A DNA stretch of 64,000 bases from RGIG8775 sp045660295 (GTDB lineage Bacteria > Bacillota > Clostridia > Oscillospirales > CAG-272). The stretch spans positions 1-64,000 of the forward strand of contig JAZRDN010000043.1 of assembly GCA_045660295.1 (NCBI GenBank), written 5' to 3'. A model generated the notes under the pieces. The model did not search any database. It was not told the DNA's origin and worked only from the letters and a program-made list of their open reading frames with translations. Position numbers and translations under genes: made by a program. Shown piece by piece: positions 7,620 through 16,204 of this stretch; position 1 is the first letter of the stretch; every line of letters starts with the position of its first letter.

Positions 7620-8984
7620 ATGCAAAGAGAAAAATTAGGCTCACGTCTTGGTTTTATTCTGCTTAGCGCGGGATGTGCCATTGGAGTGGGCAACGTTTAC
7701 AGATTCCCCTACATGGTAGGACAGAACGGCGGTGGAATTTTCGTTCTTATTTACCTGTTCTTCCTCATAGCCCTCGGCATTCCGGTTATGACTATGGAGT
7801 TCGCCACGGGACGCGCGGCACAGAAAAGCCCCGTGCTTCTTCACCGCGAGCTTGAGCCAAAGGGAACAAAATGGCATCTTCACGGCTACGCCGCACTTGC
7901 GGGTAACGTGCTTCTGATGATGTTCTATACCACTATTTCGGGTCAGATGCTCTGCTATTTCTGGAACTCTGTCATTGGCGGATTTGACGGAATGAACGCC
8001 GAGCAAATAGCCGCAAACCATCAGGCTATGCTCGCTGATCCTGTGACACAGCTTGTGTTTATGGGCATTATCGTAGTAGCGGGCTTCCTTATCTGCTCCT
8101 TCAGCCTTCAGGGCGGTCTCGAGCGTTTTTCAAAGATAATGATGGCGGCGTTGCTTGTTATTATGATAGTTATGGTCGTAAACAGCTTTTTCATGGACGG
8201 CGCGTCAGAGGGACTTGGGTTCTACCTTATTCCCAGCTTTGAGCGTATGAAAGAGGCGGGCGCGGTGCGCGTTGTTTCAGACGCAATGAATCAGGCTTTC
8301 TTCACGCTTAGCACGGGTATAGGCTCTATGGCTATTTTCGGAAGCTATATCAACAAGGACAGAGCGCTTCTTGGCGAGTCTGTAAATATCGCTGTGCTTG
8401 ATACCTGCGTTGCGTTCATGGCAGGACTTATAATATTCCCCGCGTGCTTTACCTACAACGTTCAGCCCGGAAGCGGAATGAATCTTATATTCCTCACGCT
8501 TCCCAACGTGTTCAATCAGATGCCCTTGGGCAGACTTTGGGGCAGTTTGTTCTTCCTGCTTATGACCTTTGCGGCGTTCTCAACTATCATCGCCGTGTTC
8601 GAAAATATCGTGGCTTGTATCCGCGACCTTACGGGTTGGTCACGTAAAAAGACATCTATTATCGGCTGTGTGGCAATATTTATTCTCTCTGTTCCCGCGG
8701 CGCTCAGCAGCAATCTTCTTTCGGGTCTTGCTATCGACGGTAAGGATATCATGTGGGCAGAGGACTTTATTGTAAGTAACGTGTTGCTTCCTCTCGGCTC
8801 GCTTGCGTTTATTCTTTTCTGTACAACGCGCTACGGCTGGGGCTGGAATAATTTCGTCGCCGAGGCAAATACGGGTAAGGGTATAAAGGTGCAGAAATGG
8901 ATGAGAATATATATGACATTCGTTTCCCCCATTCTCGCGCTTGGCGTGTTTGCGATAAACATTTACAGCATATTCTTTGCGTGA
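7620..8984 (+). CDS. Neurotransmitter:sodium symporter (NSS/SNF) family transporter
   Basis: 454 residues from the ATG preceded by AAAAGGAG; the longer upstream frame starts before the promoter and is rejected. The N terminus GSRLGFILLSAGCAIGVGNV followed by YRFPYMVGQNGGG is the diagnostic TM1 substrate- and Na-binding segment of the family. About 11-12 hydrophobic segments follow, as in bacterial LeuT/MhsT/TnaT-type Na+-coupled amino-acid importers. It is a single gene with its own promoter and a terminator 12 bp after the stop. The substrate is probably an amino acid, but which one cannot be read from the sequence. Confidence 0.92.
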   Translation: MQREKLGSRLGFILLSAGCAIGVGNVYRFPYMVGQNGGGIFVLIYLFFLIALGIPVMTMEFATGRAAQKSPVLLHRELEPKGTKWHLHGYAALAGNVLLMMFYTTISGQMLCYFWNSVIGGFDGMNAEQIAANHQAMLADPVTQLVFMGIIVVAGFLICSFSLQGGLERFSKIMMAALLVIMIVMVVNSFFMDGASEGLGFYLIPSFERMKEAGAVRVVSDAMNQAFFTLSTGIGSMAIFGSYINKDRALLGESVNIAVLDTCVAFMAGLIIFPACFTYNVQPGSGMNLIFLTLPNVFNQMPLGRLWGSLFFLLMTFAAFSTIIAVFENIVACIRDLTGWSRKKTSIIGCVAIFILSVPAALSSNLLSGLAIDGKDIMWAEDFIVSNVLLPLGSLAFILFCTTRYGWGWNNFVAEANTGKGIKVQKWMRIYMTFVSPILALGVFAINIYSIFFA

Positions 8985-8995
8985 TTGAAAATTTA

Positions 8996-9026
8996 AGGAG
9001 CTGTTCCGTCGGAACAGCTCCTTTTT
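8996..9026 (+). terminator. Intrinsic terminator of the NSS gene
   Basis: AGGAGCTGTTCC and GGAACAGCTCCT pair perfectly (12 bp) around GTC and are followed by TTTTT. Confidence 0.9.
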
Positions 9027-9061
9027 AACCGTGTTAGCTAAATTAATGTTTCTCTTTTTGT

Positions 9062-9386
9062 CCTTTCTTTGCTCGTGCAAAGAAAGAACGAAAGAAAGCA
9101 CGCCAAGAGGGCGATTGCGACGCGCCCTCTTGGAACTCCTCCACGCCCTCGCAGGGGCGCAGCCTCACGGCGGTATGCGAGCAAACACCAATTAAAATGA
9201 TACGAACAACGCTATTGCAAGTGCTTAGACTTGATGTTTAGCTGTCTTTTATAAAATTGGTATAGCTAAAAGCAGGGGCGTGAGCCTGCGTGGCGCAGAG
9301 GGGAGTCAAGAGGGGGCGCTAAAGCGCAACGCCCCCTCTTGTGCGTTTCTTTGGTTCATTTCTTGTCGCATGACAAGAAATGAACA
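9062..9386. mobile_element. Mirror-image hairpin element (MITE-like), no ORF
   Basis: A GC-rich 325-bp noncoding block. Two arms of equal length (9062-9193 and 9255-9386) are imperfect inverted repeats of each other around a 61-bp AT-rich core bounded by ACCAATT and AATTGGT. Each arm also folds on itself. Left: CTTTCTTTGC/GCAAAGAAAG (9063-9086) and CCAAGAGGGCG/CGCCCTCTTGG (9103-9133). Right: CAAGAGGGGGCG/CGCCCCCTCTTG (9307-9341) and GTTCATTTCTTGTC/GACAAGAAATGAAC (9354-9385). No transposase is present. A non-autonomous mobile element or REP-like element is the likeliest reading; a structured RNA is possible. Confidence 0.6.
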
Positions 9387-9438
9387 AGCCCCGCCGGCGA
9401 GGCGGTAAACAATAATTAACTGCACACAACACAAAAAA

Positions 9439-9471
9439 GGGGTGTACTCTTAATGAGACAGCCCCTTTTTT
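9439..9471. terminator. Terminator-like hairpin
   Basis: GGGGTGT pairs with ACAGCCCC (one bulge) around ACTCTTAATGAG, with A- and T-runs on both sides. It is downstream of the minus-strand DUF4234 gene. A close relative of this sequence occurs at 62139. Confidence 0.7.
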
Positions 9472-9533
9472 ATTGGATTTTGATGTGCGAAAGTGAAAAA
9501 TAAATTTACTTTTGTCGCTTATTAATTTATTTA

Positions 9534-9980
9534 TCAGCCGTTTATATTATAATGTTCGTTCATGAGGTTTACAGCTTTAAACATTTTGTAGTGATAAATG
9601 AGCGGACCTATGCCAATAAGACTTCCCAGTATGTTCCAAAGCCAAAAATCTGATGCTCCAAACGAGTATACAATATCACGTCGCATTAGTTCATCGCCAA
9701 TTCTTGCAGAAATTTTGTGATACCAAACTATACTTGCAATTCCAAAAGTTAATGGGTTAATAATAAATGCAAGTAAGCAAAAGTGCATCGTACGCTTTCC
9801 ATCATATCGAGATGCCACTATATTAATGTCATCGGAAATCGCTGACATAATAACAAGTGCATATATCCCGAATGTTATAAGCGACAATAGGATAAATTTC
9901 AGCAATCCTTTATTTGTTTTTAATTGTCTTTGTGGTTTCTGAGATACTCTTTGTTCTGTGTTTGAAATTTGTTCGTTCAT
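9534..9980 (-). CDS. DUF4234 domain membrane protein
   Basis: 148 residues. A hydrophilic N terminus is followed by three or four hydrophobic segments with the DUF4234 pattern: LLSLITFGIYALV, then ISDDIN, VWYHKIS, and DFWLWNILGSLIG, ending near N-EHYN. The function of the family is unknown; members are small integral membrane proteins of clostridia. The SD AGGAGG lies upstream of the ATG on the minus strand. The promoter is a full consensus flanked by repeated operator-like sequences, and the gene faces an XRE regulator that probably controls it. The final tail is short (about NING). Confidence 0.85.
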   Translation of the reverse strand: MNEQISNTEQRVSQKPQRQLKTNKGLLKFILLSLITFGIYALVIMSAISDDINIVASRYDGKRTMHFCLLAFIINPLTFGIASIVWYHKISARIGDELMRRDIVYSFGASDFWLWNILGSLIGIGPLIYHYKMFKAVNLMNEHYNING

Positions 9981-9994
9981 AAAATCCTCCTTTT

Positions 9995-10066
9995 TGACAT
10001 CTAGTGAGTGTCATTATTTGCTATATTATAGCATATAATTTTATTGTTGTCAAGTACTGAATGTCA
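9995..10066 (-). promoter_or_regulatory. Consensus promoter of the DUF4234 gene with two operator-like repeats
   Basis: On the minus strand: TTGACA (10048-10053), 17-bp spacer, TATAAT (10025-10030), with a TG extended -10. The plus-strand words TAGTGAGTGTCA (10002-10013) and TACTGAATGTCA (10055-10066) are near-identical direct repeats 53 bp apart, bracketing the promoter. The left one is also part of TGACA-n9-TGTCA. They probably bind the adjacent XRE protein. Confidence 0.65.
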
Positions 10067-10088
10067 AAAAATAAAAAAGGAGATTTTT

Positions 10089-10328
10089 ATGTTTATAAAT
10101 AAAAGTTCCGATGGTTCTAACAATATATGCGGTAAAAAAATAGCTGCCTTGAGAAAGGAAATGAATATTTCTCAACGGCTATTGGCGGACAAATTGCAGT
10201 TGATAGGTCTTGATCTTGATAAAAACGCAGTACAGAGAATAGAATGTGGAAAACGCTTTGTTACCGATATAGAGCTACTTATAATAGCCCAATTTTTTTG
10301 TGTTTCTGTAGATGAGCTTCTTAAATAG
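10089..10328 (+). CDS. XRE-family helix-turn-helix regulator
   Basis: 79 residues from the ATG preceded by AAAAAGGAG; an upstream frame start at 10044 has no SD. The HTH_3 domain covers residues 15-78: IAALRKEMNISQRLLADKL, then ...DKNAVQRIECGKRFVTDIELLIIAQFFCVSVDELL. This small DNA-binding protein is transcribed divergently from the DUF4234 gene. It most likely represses that promoter, and its own, through the repeated TGACA/TGTCA sites between the two genes. Confidence 0.85.
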   Translation: MFINKSSDGSNNICGKKIAALRKEMNISQRLLADKLQLIGLDLDKNAVQRIECGKRFVTDIELLIIAQFFCVSVDELLK

Positions 10329-10345
10329 TTGTTGGCGTACAAAAA

Positions 10346-10385
10346 AGAGCCGAGTTGTTATTGATTAACTACTCAGCTCTTTTTT
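10346..10385. terminator. Bidirectional intrinsic terminator
   Basis: AGAGCCGAGT pairs with ACTCAGCTCT (one mismatch), flanked by A6 and T6, between the convergent XRE gene and the zinc-ribbon membrane protein. Confidence 0.85.
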
Positions 10386-10395
10386 ATATGTTGTT

Positions 10396-11064
10396 TTAAC
10401 CGAAATCGGCGTAATCAAACTGCGCCCAGATATCCTTGGGCTGAGCCGCGCCGTGCAGATCTATGATAGAGTGTCGGCACGCGGGGCAGGTCTTTACGTC
10501 CTTTTTTGCTATTTTGCCGCAGACTACGCAAATGTAATGCTTTTCGCTTTCGGTCTCCTCTACGGGGAAGTGAAATCCGCGGAATTTCACGATTCTGTCT
10601 CCCTTTTGAAGTGCCGAATTCATGTGAGAACGGCAGGCAAGAGTCTTTTTTTGACCCTTGTCGGTTTTGATACGCATTTTCATGAATTCCTGCGGATTTG
10701 AACGGTTTACACCTTTGTATGCTACACCCGTGGGCTGAGGATAGCGCATCTCGTATTTTATATTTGTGATGACGCCTGCCCATGTGGGCGTGATAAGCTC
10801 AAGCGTGGTCTTGAACAGAAGCGGCGGTACCACGGCGGCGATAACACCAAGAATAACGCCTTTCCAGACGATGCTGTAATCGTTAAAAAGCTCAAGATTT
10901 CTGACTATGTAATCATACGCCCCGTAAGCCATAAGCGCGAAAAACAGCTCGTAGATTACAATGTTGCGAATCATTTTTTTGACCTTTTTCTGTCTGGTGT
11001 TGTAGACGTCGGGATATTCCTTCTTTAAAAGCTCCTCGTAATATCGGGGATTTTTTTCTTTCAT
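10396..11064 (-). CDS. Membrane protein with C-terminal zinc ribbon, unknown function
   Basis: 222 residues. A charged N terminus (residues 1-30) is followed by two hydrophobic helices near 32-50 and 65-88, then a soluble domain resembling a small beta-barrel, then a zinc ribbon CVVCGKIAKKDVKTCPAC near 180-197. I do not recognise a named family. It ends before a terminator and starts 12 bp downstream of the ABC exporter stop on the same strand, so it is probably the last gene of the MarR-ABC unit. No enzymatic motif is visible. Confidence 0.7.
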   Translation of the reverse strand: MKEKNPRYYEELLKKEYPDVYNTRQKKVKKMIRNIVIYELFFALMAYGAYDYIVRNLELFNDYSIVWKGVILGVIAAVVPPLLFKTTLELITPTWAGVITNIKYEMRYPQPTGVAYKGVNRSNPQEFMKMRIKTDKGQKKTLACRSHMNSALQKGDRIVKFRGFHFPVEETESEKHYICVVCGKIAKKDVKTCPACRHSIIDLHGAAQPKDIWAQFDYADFG

Positions 11065-11076
11065 AAAGTCACCTCG

Positions 11077-12903
11077 TTATTTTGCAAACTGTGAGTTGTA
11101 AAGCGAAGCGTAGAAGCCGCCCATGCGCATAAGCTGGTCGTGATTGCCTTGCTCTATAACGTTTCCGTCCTTGAAAACAAGGATAATATCGGCGTTTTGA
11201 ACCGTGGAAAGTCGGTGGGCTATAATGAAGCAGGTGCGGTTCTCCATAAGCGAGCGCATTGCTTCCTGTATCTTTATCTCTGTGCGCGAGTCAACGTTTG
11301 AGGTCGCCTCGTCAAGTATGAGGATAGGCGAGTCGGCAAGCATGGCACGGGCAATGGTGATAAGCTGCTTCTGACCCTTTGAGATGTTTACGCCGTCGTC
11401 CGAAAGCAGGGTGTTGTAGCCGTCGGGAAGCGACTCGATGTAGGAATGTATCTTTGCCGCCTTGGCAACGCGTACCGCGTCCTCCATGGTGGCGTTTTCT
11501 TTTCCGTAGGTTATGTTTTCGAATATCGTGCCGTAAAACAACCACGTCTCCTGTAACACCATGGTGTAAGCCCTTCGCAGACTGTCACGCTTGATGAAAT
11601 ATATGTCGTTGCCGTCCACCCTTATGTCGCCGCTGTCGATGTCGTAGAATCGCATGAGAAGATTTATAATGGTGGTTTTTCCCGCACCCGTAGGTCCTAC
11701 TATCGCTACCGTGTGACCCTTGGGGACGTTTAGCGAAAGGTCTTTGATTACAGTCTTTTCGGGGATGTAACCGAATTTCACGTTCTTTATATCAACGTAG
11801 CCCTCGGCATTGTCAAGCTCGATGGCGTTCTCCTCGTCGGGCTTTTCGGTAGGCTCGTCGATTATGCGGAAAACTCTCTCCGCCGCCGCGCACGCCGACT
11901 GAATTTCGTGAAGAATGTTGGCAAACTCGTTTATGGGACCCGAGAATTTTCTCGAATACTGCACGAACGCCGAAATGTCACCGAGACCGATTCTGAAAAT
12001 AAATGGAAGCGCCGAGCCGAGCTTGGTGGTAAGCATGAGGAATATGCCGCCGAGCATGGCTACCAGCGAAATTGAAATGTTGTTGATAAAGTTTACAGTT
12101 GGTCCCATCATCGCAGACTGATACTCGGCGTTGTAGTAAGCTGTCACCGCCGACTCATTCTTTTCGTCAAAGCGTGAGATTATCTCGCTTTCGCGGTTGT
12201 ACGCCTTTATGCTCTTATGACCCGAAAGCATCTCCTCAGCGTATCCGTTAAGCTCACCCAGCTTTGCCGAGCGCGCGCGGAACAAAGGACGTGTCTTGTT
12301 GGTTTTCCACTTGGCGAAAATGATAGAAGCGGGAACAGTGAACAGGAATACGCTGATAAGTATCGGCGCTATGCTCGCCATCATTATAAGCGAGCCCACC
12401 ACAGTTACGATGCTTGTCATTATCTGAAGCAGGTCGTGGGATATCGAGGCGTTTACAACGTCGATGTCGTAGGAGATGTGGCTGATGATGTCTCCCGTGG
12501 CGTGTGTATCAAAGTAGTTCACGGGAAGCTCGGTAAGGCGGTTAAAGACCTGCTTTCGCATGGTGTAGACTATGCGCTTGCTAAGCGTGGTCATTATAAA
12601 CGCCAGCAGATATGAAAGCGCCGCCGAGAGCACGTAGCATACCGCCATAAGCGCGCAGAAGGTTATTACCCTGTCGATATCCACCTTTCCGGCACCAAGC
12701 TCAATAGCGTCGATAGCGATACCCGACAGCTTGGGTGCGGCAAGCGCCAGAAGATTTGAGACAAGCATGATAACAAGCGCAGAGAACACCAGCAGCTTGT
12801 GTTCGAGCATGTACTTTCCGAAACGCTTTATTACCGCCATTCGCACGCCCTTTGATTGGGGCGCCTCCGAGTAAGAGCGTATTTTTCTCATCTGATTATT
12901 CAA
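11077..12903 (-). CDS. Heterodimeric ABC exporter, catalytic-site subunit
   Basis: Six N-terminal transmembrane helices (residues ~30-320) are followed by an ATP-binding domain. Walker A is GPTGAGKTT, Walker B is ILILDEATSNVDS with the catalytic Glu, but the signature is ISKGQ instead of SGGQ. The start is inferred as the TTG at 12903 because GGAGG lies 8 bp before it; the ATG at 12891 is 21 bp from that SD. It overlaps the upstream partner by 8 bp. With the partner it forms one consensus and one degenerate ATP site, as in LmrCD, BmrCD and TM287/288-type multidrug or lipid exporters. About 608 residues. Probably derepressed by the MarR ligand. Confidence 0.9.
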   Translation of the reverse strand: MNNQMRKIRSYSEAPQSKGVRMAVIKRFGKYMLEHKLLVFSALVIMLVSNLLALAAPKLSGIAIDAIELGAGKVDIDRVITFCALMAVCYVLSAALSYLLAFIMTTLSKRIVYTMRKQVFNRLTELPVNYFDTHATGDIISHISYDIDVVNASISHDLLQIMTSIVTVVGSLIMMASIAPILISVFLFTVPASIIFAKWKTNKTRPLFRARSAKLGELNGYAEEMLSGHKSIKAYNRESEIISRFDEKNESAVTAYYNAEYQSAMMGPTVNFINNISISLVAMLGGIFLMLTTKLGSALPFIFRIGLGDISAFVQYSRKFSGPINEFANILHEIQSACAAAERVFRIIDEPTEKPDEENAIELDNAEGYVDIKNVKFGYIPEKTVIKDLSLNVPKGHTVAIVGPTGAGKTTIINLLMRFYDIDSGDIRVDGNDIYFIKRDSLRRAYTMVLQETWLFYGTIFENITYGKENATMEDAVRVAKAAKIHSYIESLPDGYNTLLSDDGVNISKGQKQLITIARAMLADSPILILDEATSNVDSRTEIKIQEAMRSLMENRTCFIIAHRLSTVQNADIILVFKDGNVIEQGNHDQLMRMGGFYASLYNSQFAK

Positions 12904-14620
12904 GGAACGCACCTCCCATCTGCGAGTCACTGATCTCTTTGTATATCTCACAGCTTTCAAGAAGCTCCGCGTGAGTTCCTATGCCGTCGATTCTTCCGTC
13001 GTCAAGGACTATTATAAGGTCGGAGTTCATGACCGAGCTGACACGCTGAGCAACTATAATTACCGTCGTGTCCTCGTCCTGCTCGGCGATGGCACGGCGG
13101 AGATTGAGGTCGGTCTTGTAGTCAAGCGCCGATGAGGAGTCGTCGAGAATAAGTATCTCGGGCGAGCCAGCCAGCGCGCGGGATATAAGCAATCTCTGCT
13201 TTTGACCTCCGCTTATGTTGGTGCCCTTAGAGGTTATCTCGTGCTCAAAGCCCTCGGGAAATTCCTCAATAAATTCAAGCGCCTGCGCGCGGCGCGCCGC
13301 AGTTTTTATATCCTCAAAATCAAGGTTGCGACCAAAATCGATATTTTCCTTTACGCTTCCGTTGAATACGATGTCGTTTTGCAAAGCCACGCCAAACATG
13401 CGGTGAAGCTCGTCCTTGTCTATAGTCCGCACGTCGCGCCCATTTATCTTCACACTGCCCCTACTGACGTCGTAAAATCGCATAAGAAGCTGTATCAGCG
13501 TACTCTTTCCGCTTCCCGTAGCGCCTATTATGCCAAGCGTCTGACCTTTTTTGAGCCCGAATGAAATATCGTGAAGCACGTACTTGTTTTGGTGATAACC
13601 GAAGGATACGCCTTCAAAGCAGACGTGCAGGTCATTGTCGCAAGAGGGGAATTCCTCATCGGAGCAGGGAATGATCTCGTTTTCAATGTCTATGACCTCA
13701 CCTATGCGGTTTGCCGAGGCAACGCCCTTGGAGTAAGCCATGAAAATTCTCGAAAGTACCATCATAGAGGTGGATATAAGCGTGAAATACTGAATAAAGG
13801 CTATTATCTTGCCCGCTTGCGTGAGGTCGGCGTTTACTCGGTAAGCTCCGAGAAGCACGACGCCCACAAGACCCATGTTAAGGCATACCTGCATAATTGG
13901 GTTTGAGAGGGCGGTGATGTAGCCCACCTTTTTTTCGATTTTTACCAGCTTGCGATTTGCGTCGTCAAATCGTCTGCGCTCGTAATCCTTTTTGGAAAGC
14001 GCCTTGATAACTCGGATTCCCTGAGAATCCTCGCGTACCACTCGAACCATGCCGTCAACGTTTTTCTGTACCTGAGAGTAGAGAGGAATAGATTTTTTGG
14101 AAATGAAAATAACGAACAGCGCCAAAAATGGAAGCACCGCTATCATAACCAACGCCAGATGCGCGTCGAGCACAAGCGTTATAAGAATACCGCCCAAAAG
14201 AAGCAAGGGGGCGCGGATTCCGATTCTCTGCATCATGCCGATAAAGTGGTGGAGATTGTAGGTGTCCGAGGTAAGCCTTGATTCAAGGCTGGGAATGGTC
14301 AGCCTGTCGGCGTTTCGGCAGGAAAGGTGAAGCGAAGCGTGGAAAAGGTCGTGGCGTACACGCCTTGTTGTGTCGCGTGCGGTCTTTACCGAGCGTCTGT
14401 TGGCGACCACGTTGCAAATCTGTGCCACCGCCGCGCAGACTATCATCATCATGCCCCAGAAAATTATTTCGCCAAGCACCTGCTTTGGCACGATAACGTC
14501 AACAATATGACTTAAAATATATGGGATTATAAGCTCTACTACCGTTCCGATTGCCTTGATAAGAAGTGTTATCGCCAAAAATCCGCGGTAGGGCTTTATG
14601 TATTTTAAAATCAGCTTCAT
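12896..14620 (-). CDS. Heterodimeric ABC exporter, degenerate-site subunit
   Basis: 574 residues: a six-helix transmembrane domain (1-320) and an ATP-binding domain with Walker A GATGSGKST, intact signature ISGGQKQR and Walker B ILILDDSSSALD. In Walker B the catalytic Glu is replaced by Asp, marking a non-hydrolysing site. The ATG overlaps the marR stop as ATGA, so the genes are translationally coupled. The pairing of this Asp site with the altered ISKGQ signature of the next gene is the expected arrangement of asymmetric ABC exporters. The substrate is likely a toxic compound or drug, sensed by the MarR protein. Confidence 0.92.
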   Translation of the reverse strand: MKLILKYIKPYRGFLAITLLIKAIGTVVELIIPYILSHIVDVIVPKQVLGEIIFWGMMMIVCAAVAQICNVVANRRSVKTARDTTRRVRHDLFHASLHLSCRNADRLTIPSLESRLTSDTYNLHHFIGMMQRIGIRAPLLLLGGILITLVLDAHLALVMIAVLPFLALFVIFISKKSIPLYSQVQKNVDGMVRVVREDSQGIRVIKALSKKDYERRRFDDANRKLVKIEKKVGYITALSNPIMQVCLNMGLVGVVLLGAYRVNADLTQAGKIIAFIQYFTLISTSMMVLSRIFMAYSKGVASANRIGEVIDIENEIIPCSDEEFPSCDNDLHVCFEGVSFGYHQNKYVLHDISFGLKKGQTLGIIGATGSGKSTLIQLLMRFYDVSRGSVKINGRDVRTIDKDELHRMFGVALQNDIVFNGSVKENIDFGRNLDFEDIKTAARRAQALEFIEEFPEGFEHEITSKGTNISGGQKQRLLISRALAGSPEILILDDSSSALDYKTDLNLRRAIAEQDEDTTVIIVAQRVSSVMNSDLIIVLDDGRIDGIGTHAELLESCEIYKEISDSQMGGAFLE

Positions 14621-15060
14621 TCGTCTTCCTCCGTCTTTCCGTCCACATAGCTTGCGGCGCGTTTTGCCACCTTGTCGAGCAATGCGCCAAAAAGCTCCTG
14701 TTCGTTTTCGTCAAGTGCCCCAAAAAGAAAGTTGTTCCAATCGCCTGATATCTTGCTGATAAAGGGCAGAAGCTCCTCTCCCTTTTTCGTGGGATATACC
14801 AAGGTTATCCTGCGGTCGGTCTCGCTTTGCCTGCGTTCGATAAAGCCGTCGCCCTCAAGGATCTGCAGGGCGCGAGCCACACTGCTTTTGTTTATATAAA
14901 GCTTTTTCGCCAGCTTGTCCTGTGATATTCCAGGGTTTTTGCCGATGGCAAGAATGTAGAAGTAGTGAGCGGCTGATATTCCGCTCCCCTCCAGCCCCTC
15001 GGCTCTGTACGCCGCCGCGCAACGCGATATGACGTTGATGTTTCTGCTTAAAGTTGGCAT
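14617..15060 (-). CDS. MarR-family transcriptional regulator
   Basis: 147 residues from the ATG preceded by AAGGAGGT; the longer frame begins within the promoter. It has the winged-helix MarR layout: dimerisation helix at the N terminus, DNA-binding helices around QDKLAKKLYINKSSVARALQ (residues ~50-70), wing RRQSETDRRITLVYPTKKG, and a C-terminal dimerisation helix. It is the first gene of the exporter operon. Two tandem 14-bp palindromes sit just after its -10 box, so it almost certainly autorepresses and controls the exporter. Confidence 0.92.
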   Translation of the reverse strand: MPTLSRNINVISRCAAAYRAEGLEGSGISAAHYFYILAIGKNPGISQDKLAKKLYINKSSVARALQILEGDGFIERRQSETDRRITLVYPTKKGEELLPFISKISGDWNNFLFGALDENEQELFGALLDKVAKRAASYVDGKTEEDE

Positions 15061-15082
15061 TTTTACCTCCTTGATATATAAA

Positions 15083-15141
15083 GTTGCAAATGCAACGGTT
15101 GCTTCTGCAACAATTATAGCATCACATATAAATTTTGTCAA
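15083..15141 (-). promoter_or_regulatory. marR-ABC promoter with tandem operators
   Basis: Minus strand: TTGACA (15136-15141), exact 17-bp spacer, TATAAT (15113-15118), with TG extended -10. Immediately downstream lie two palindromes, 15098-15111 (GTTGC-TTCT-GCAAC) and 15083-15096 (GTTGCA-AA-TGCAAC), centres 15 bp apart, covering the transcription start. This is the typical layout for MarR repression. Confidence 0.8.
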
Positions 15142-15203
15142 TTGATTTTTGTAATAAATAGCAAAAAAACGAACAAAATAATCTTGATACAGGAGGTGCG
15201 AAA

Positions 15204-16196
15204 ATGGCGAAAGGAATTATTGAGCTTAATTCGGGAATAGAGGCGGCGGCAGCCGTGGTGGGAAAAAACGAGCACGAGGGACCGCTCGGACCGCTTTTTG
15301 ATATGCACGACAGCAGCGACCGTTTCGGCATGGACACGTGGGAAAAGGCAGAGGGCGAGATGCAAAGGCGCGCGTTAGGGCTGGCGATGAAAAAGGCGGG
15401 GGTACGTGATTCGGATATAGGCGCGATTTACGCGGGCGACCTGCTCAATCAATGCACCGCCTCGTCCTACGGTCTGCTTGAATATAATATCCCATTTTTC
15501 GGACTTTACGGTGCTTGCTCAACGTCGGTGGAGGGACTTATGCTTGCCTCGGTGTACCATAGCGCGGGGCATGCCGAAAAGACCGCCGTTGCGGTGTCAT
15601 CACACTATTGCAGTGCCGAAAGACAGTACCGAAGCCCCGTGGAGTACGGCGCGCAGAGAACGCCCACGGCGCAATGGACTGTCACGGGTGCGGGGGCGTT
15701 TATAGTAGGCGACGGCGGCAAGGCGAGGATACGCGCCGCTATGCCGGGGATAGTTATAGAAAAGGGAATAAACGACGCTTCAAACATGGGCGCGGCAATG
15801 GCGCCTGCGGCAGTTGACACACTCAAACGCTTCTTTTCGGAATCGGGAACGTCACCGCGCGACTATGACCTTATCGTAACGGGCGACCTTGGCTTTGAGG
15901 GGGGAGCAATCCTCTGCGACCTTATGCTCGCCGAGGGCTACGATATAAGAAATAACTATACCGATTGCGGTATGCTTATCTATTCCAAAGCAACTCAGGA
16001 CAAGCATGCGGGCGGCTCGGGGTGCGGATGCGCGGCAACAGTGACGGCGGCGTATCTTCTGCCCAAAATAGAGAGCGGCGAGCTTTCGAACGTGCTTCTC
16101 ATGGCAACAGGGGCGATGATGAGTCCCATGAGCATAATGCAGGGTGAGTCGATACCCGCCGTGGCGCATCTTGTGAATATAAAAACGGCGAGATAG
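15204..16196 (+). CDS. spoVAD: Stage V sporulation protein AD
   Basis: 330 residues, the normal length. The thiolase-like fold is shown by the N-terminal NEHEGPLGPLFDMHDSSDRF segment, the FGLYGACSTSVEGL region with the thiolase-position Cys, and GSGCGCAATV near the C terminus. SpoVAD is part of the channel that moves Ca-dipicolinate into the forespore and out at germination, and it binds dipicolinate. AGGAGG precedes the ATG. It is followed 8 bp later by spoVAE. The usual upstream partner spoVAC is not here; the gene is instead divergent from marR. This is strong evidence that the organism is a spore former. Confidence 0.95.
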   Translation: MAKGIIELNSGIEAAAAVVGKNEHEGPLGPLFDMHDSSDRFGMDTWEKAEGEMQRRALGLAMKKAGVRDSDIGAIYAGDLLNQCTASSYGLLEYNIPFFGLYGACSTSVEGLMLASVYHSAGHAEKTAVAVSSHYCSAERQYRSPVEYGAQRTPTAQWTVTGAGAFIVGDGGKARIRAAMPGIVIEKGINDASNMGAAMAPAAVDTLKRFFSESGTSPRDYDLIVTGDLGFEGGAILCDLMLAEGYDIRNNYTDCGMLIYSKATQDKHAGGSGCGCAATVTAAYLLPKIESGELSNVLLMATGAMMSPMSIMQGESIPAVAHLVNIKTAR

Positions 16197-16204
16197 GAGA
16201 AAAT

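Noticed and set aside
9062..9386. rRNA, tRNA or CRISPR origin of the hairpin block
   Set aside because: No conserved rRNA or tRNA words, no cloverleaf and no regular repeat-spacer spacing; the mirror symmetry fits an inverted-repeat element better.
15151..15180. Possible forespore sigma-F/G promoter (GTAATA, 14-15 bp, GAACAAAATA) before spoVAD
   Set aside because: Expected from the gene's role, but the match to the consensus is too weak to claim by eye.
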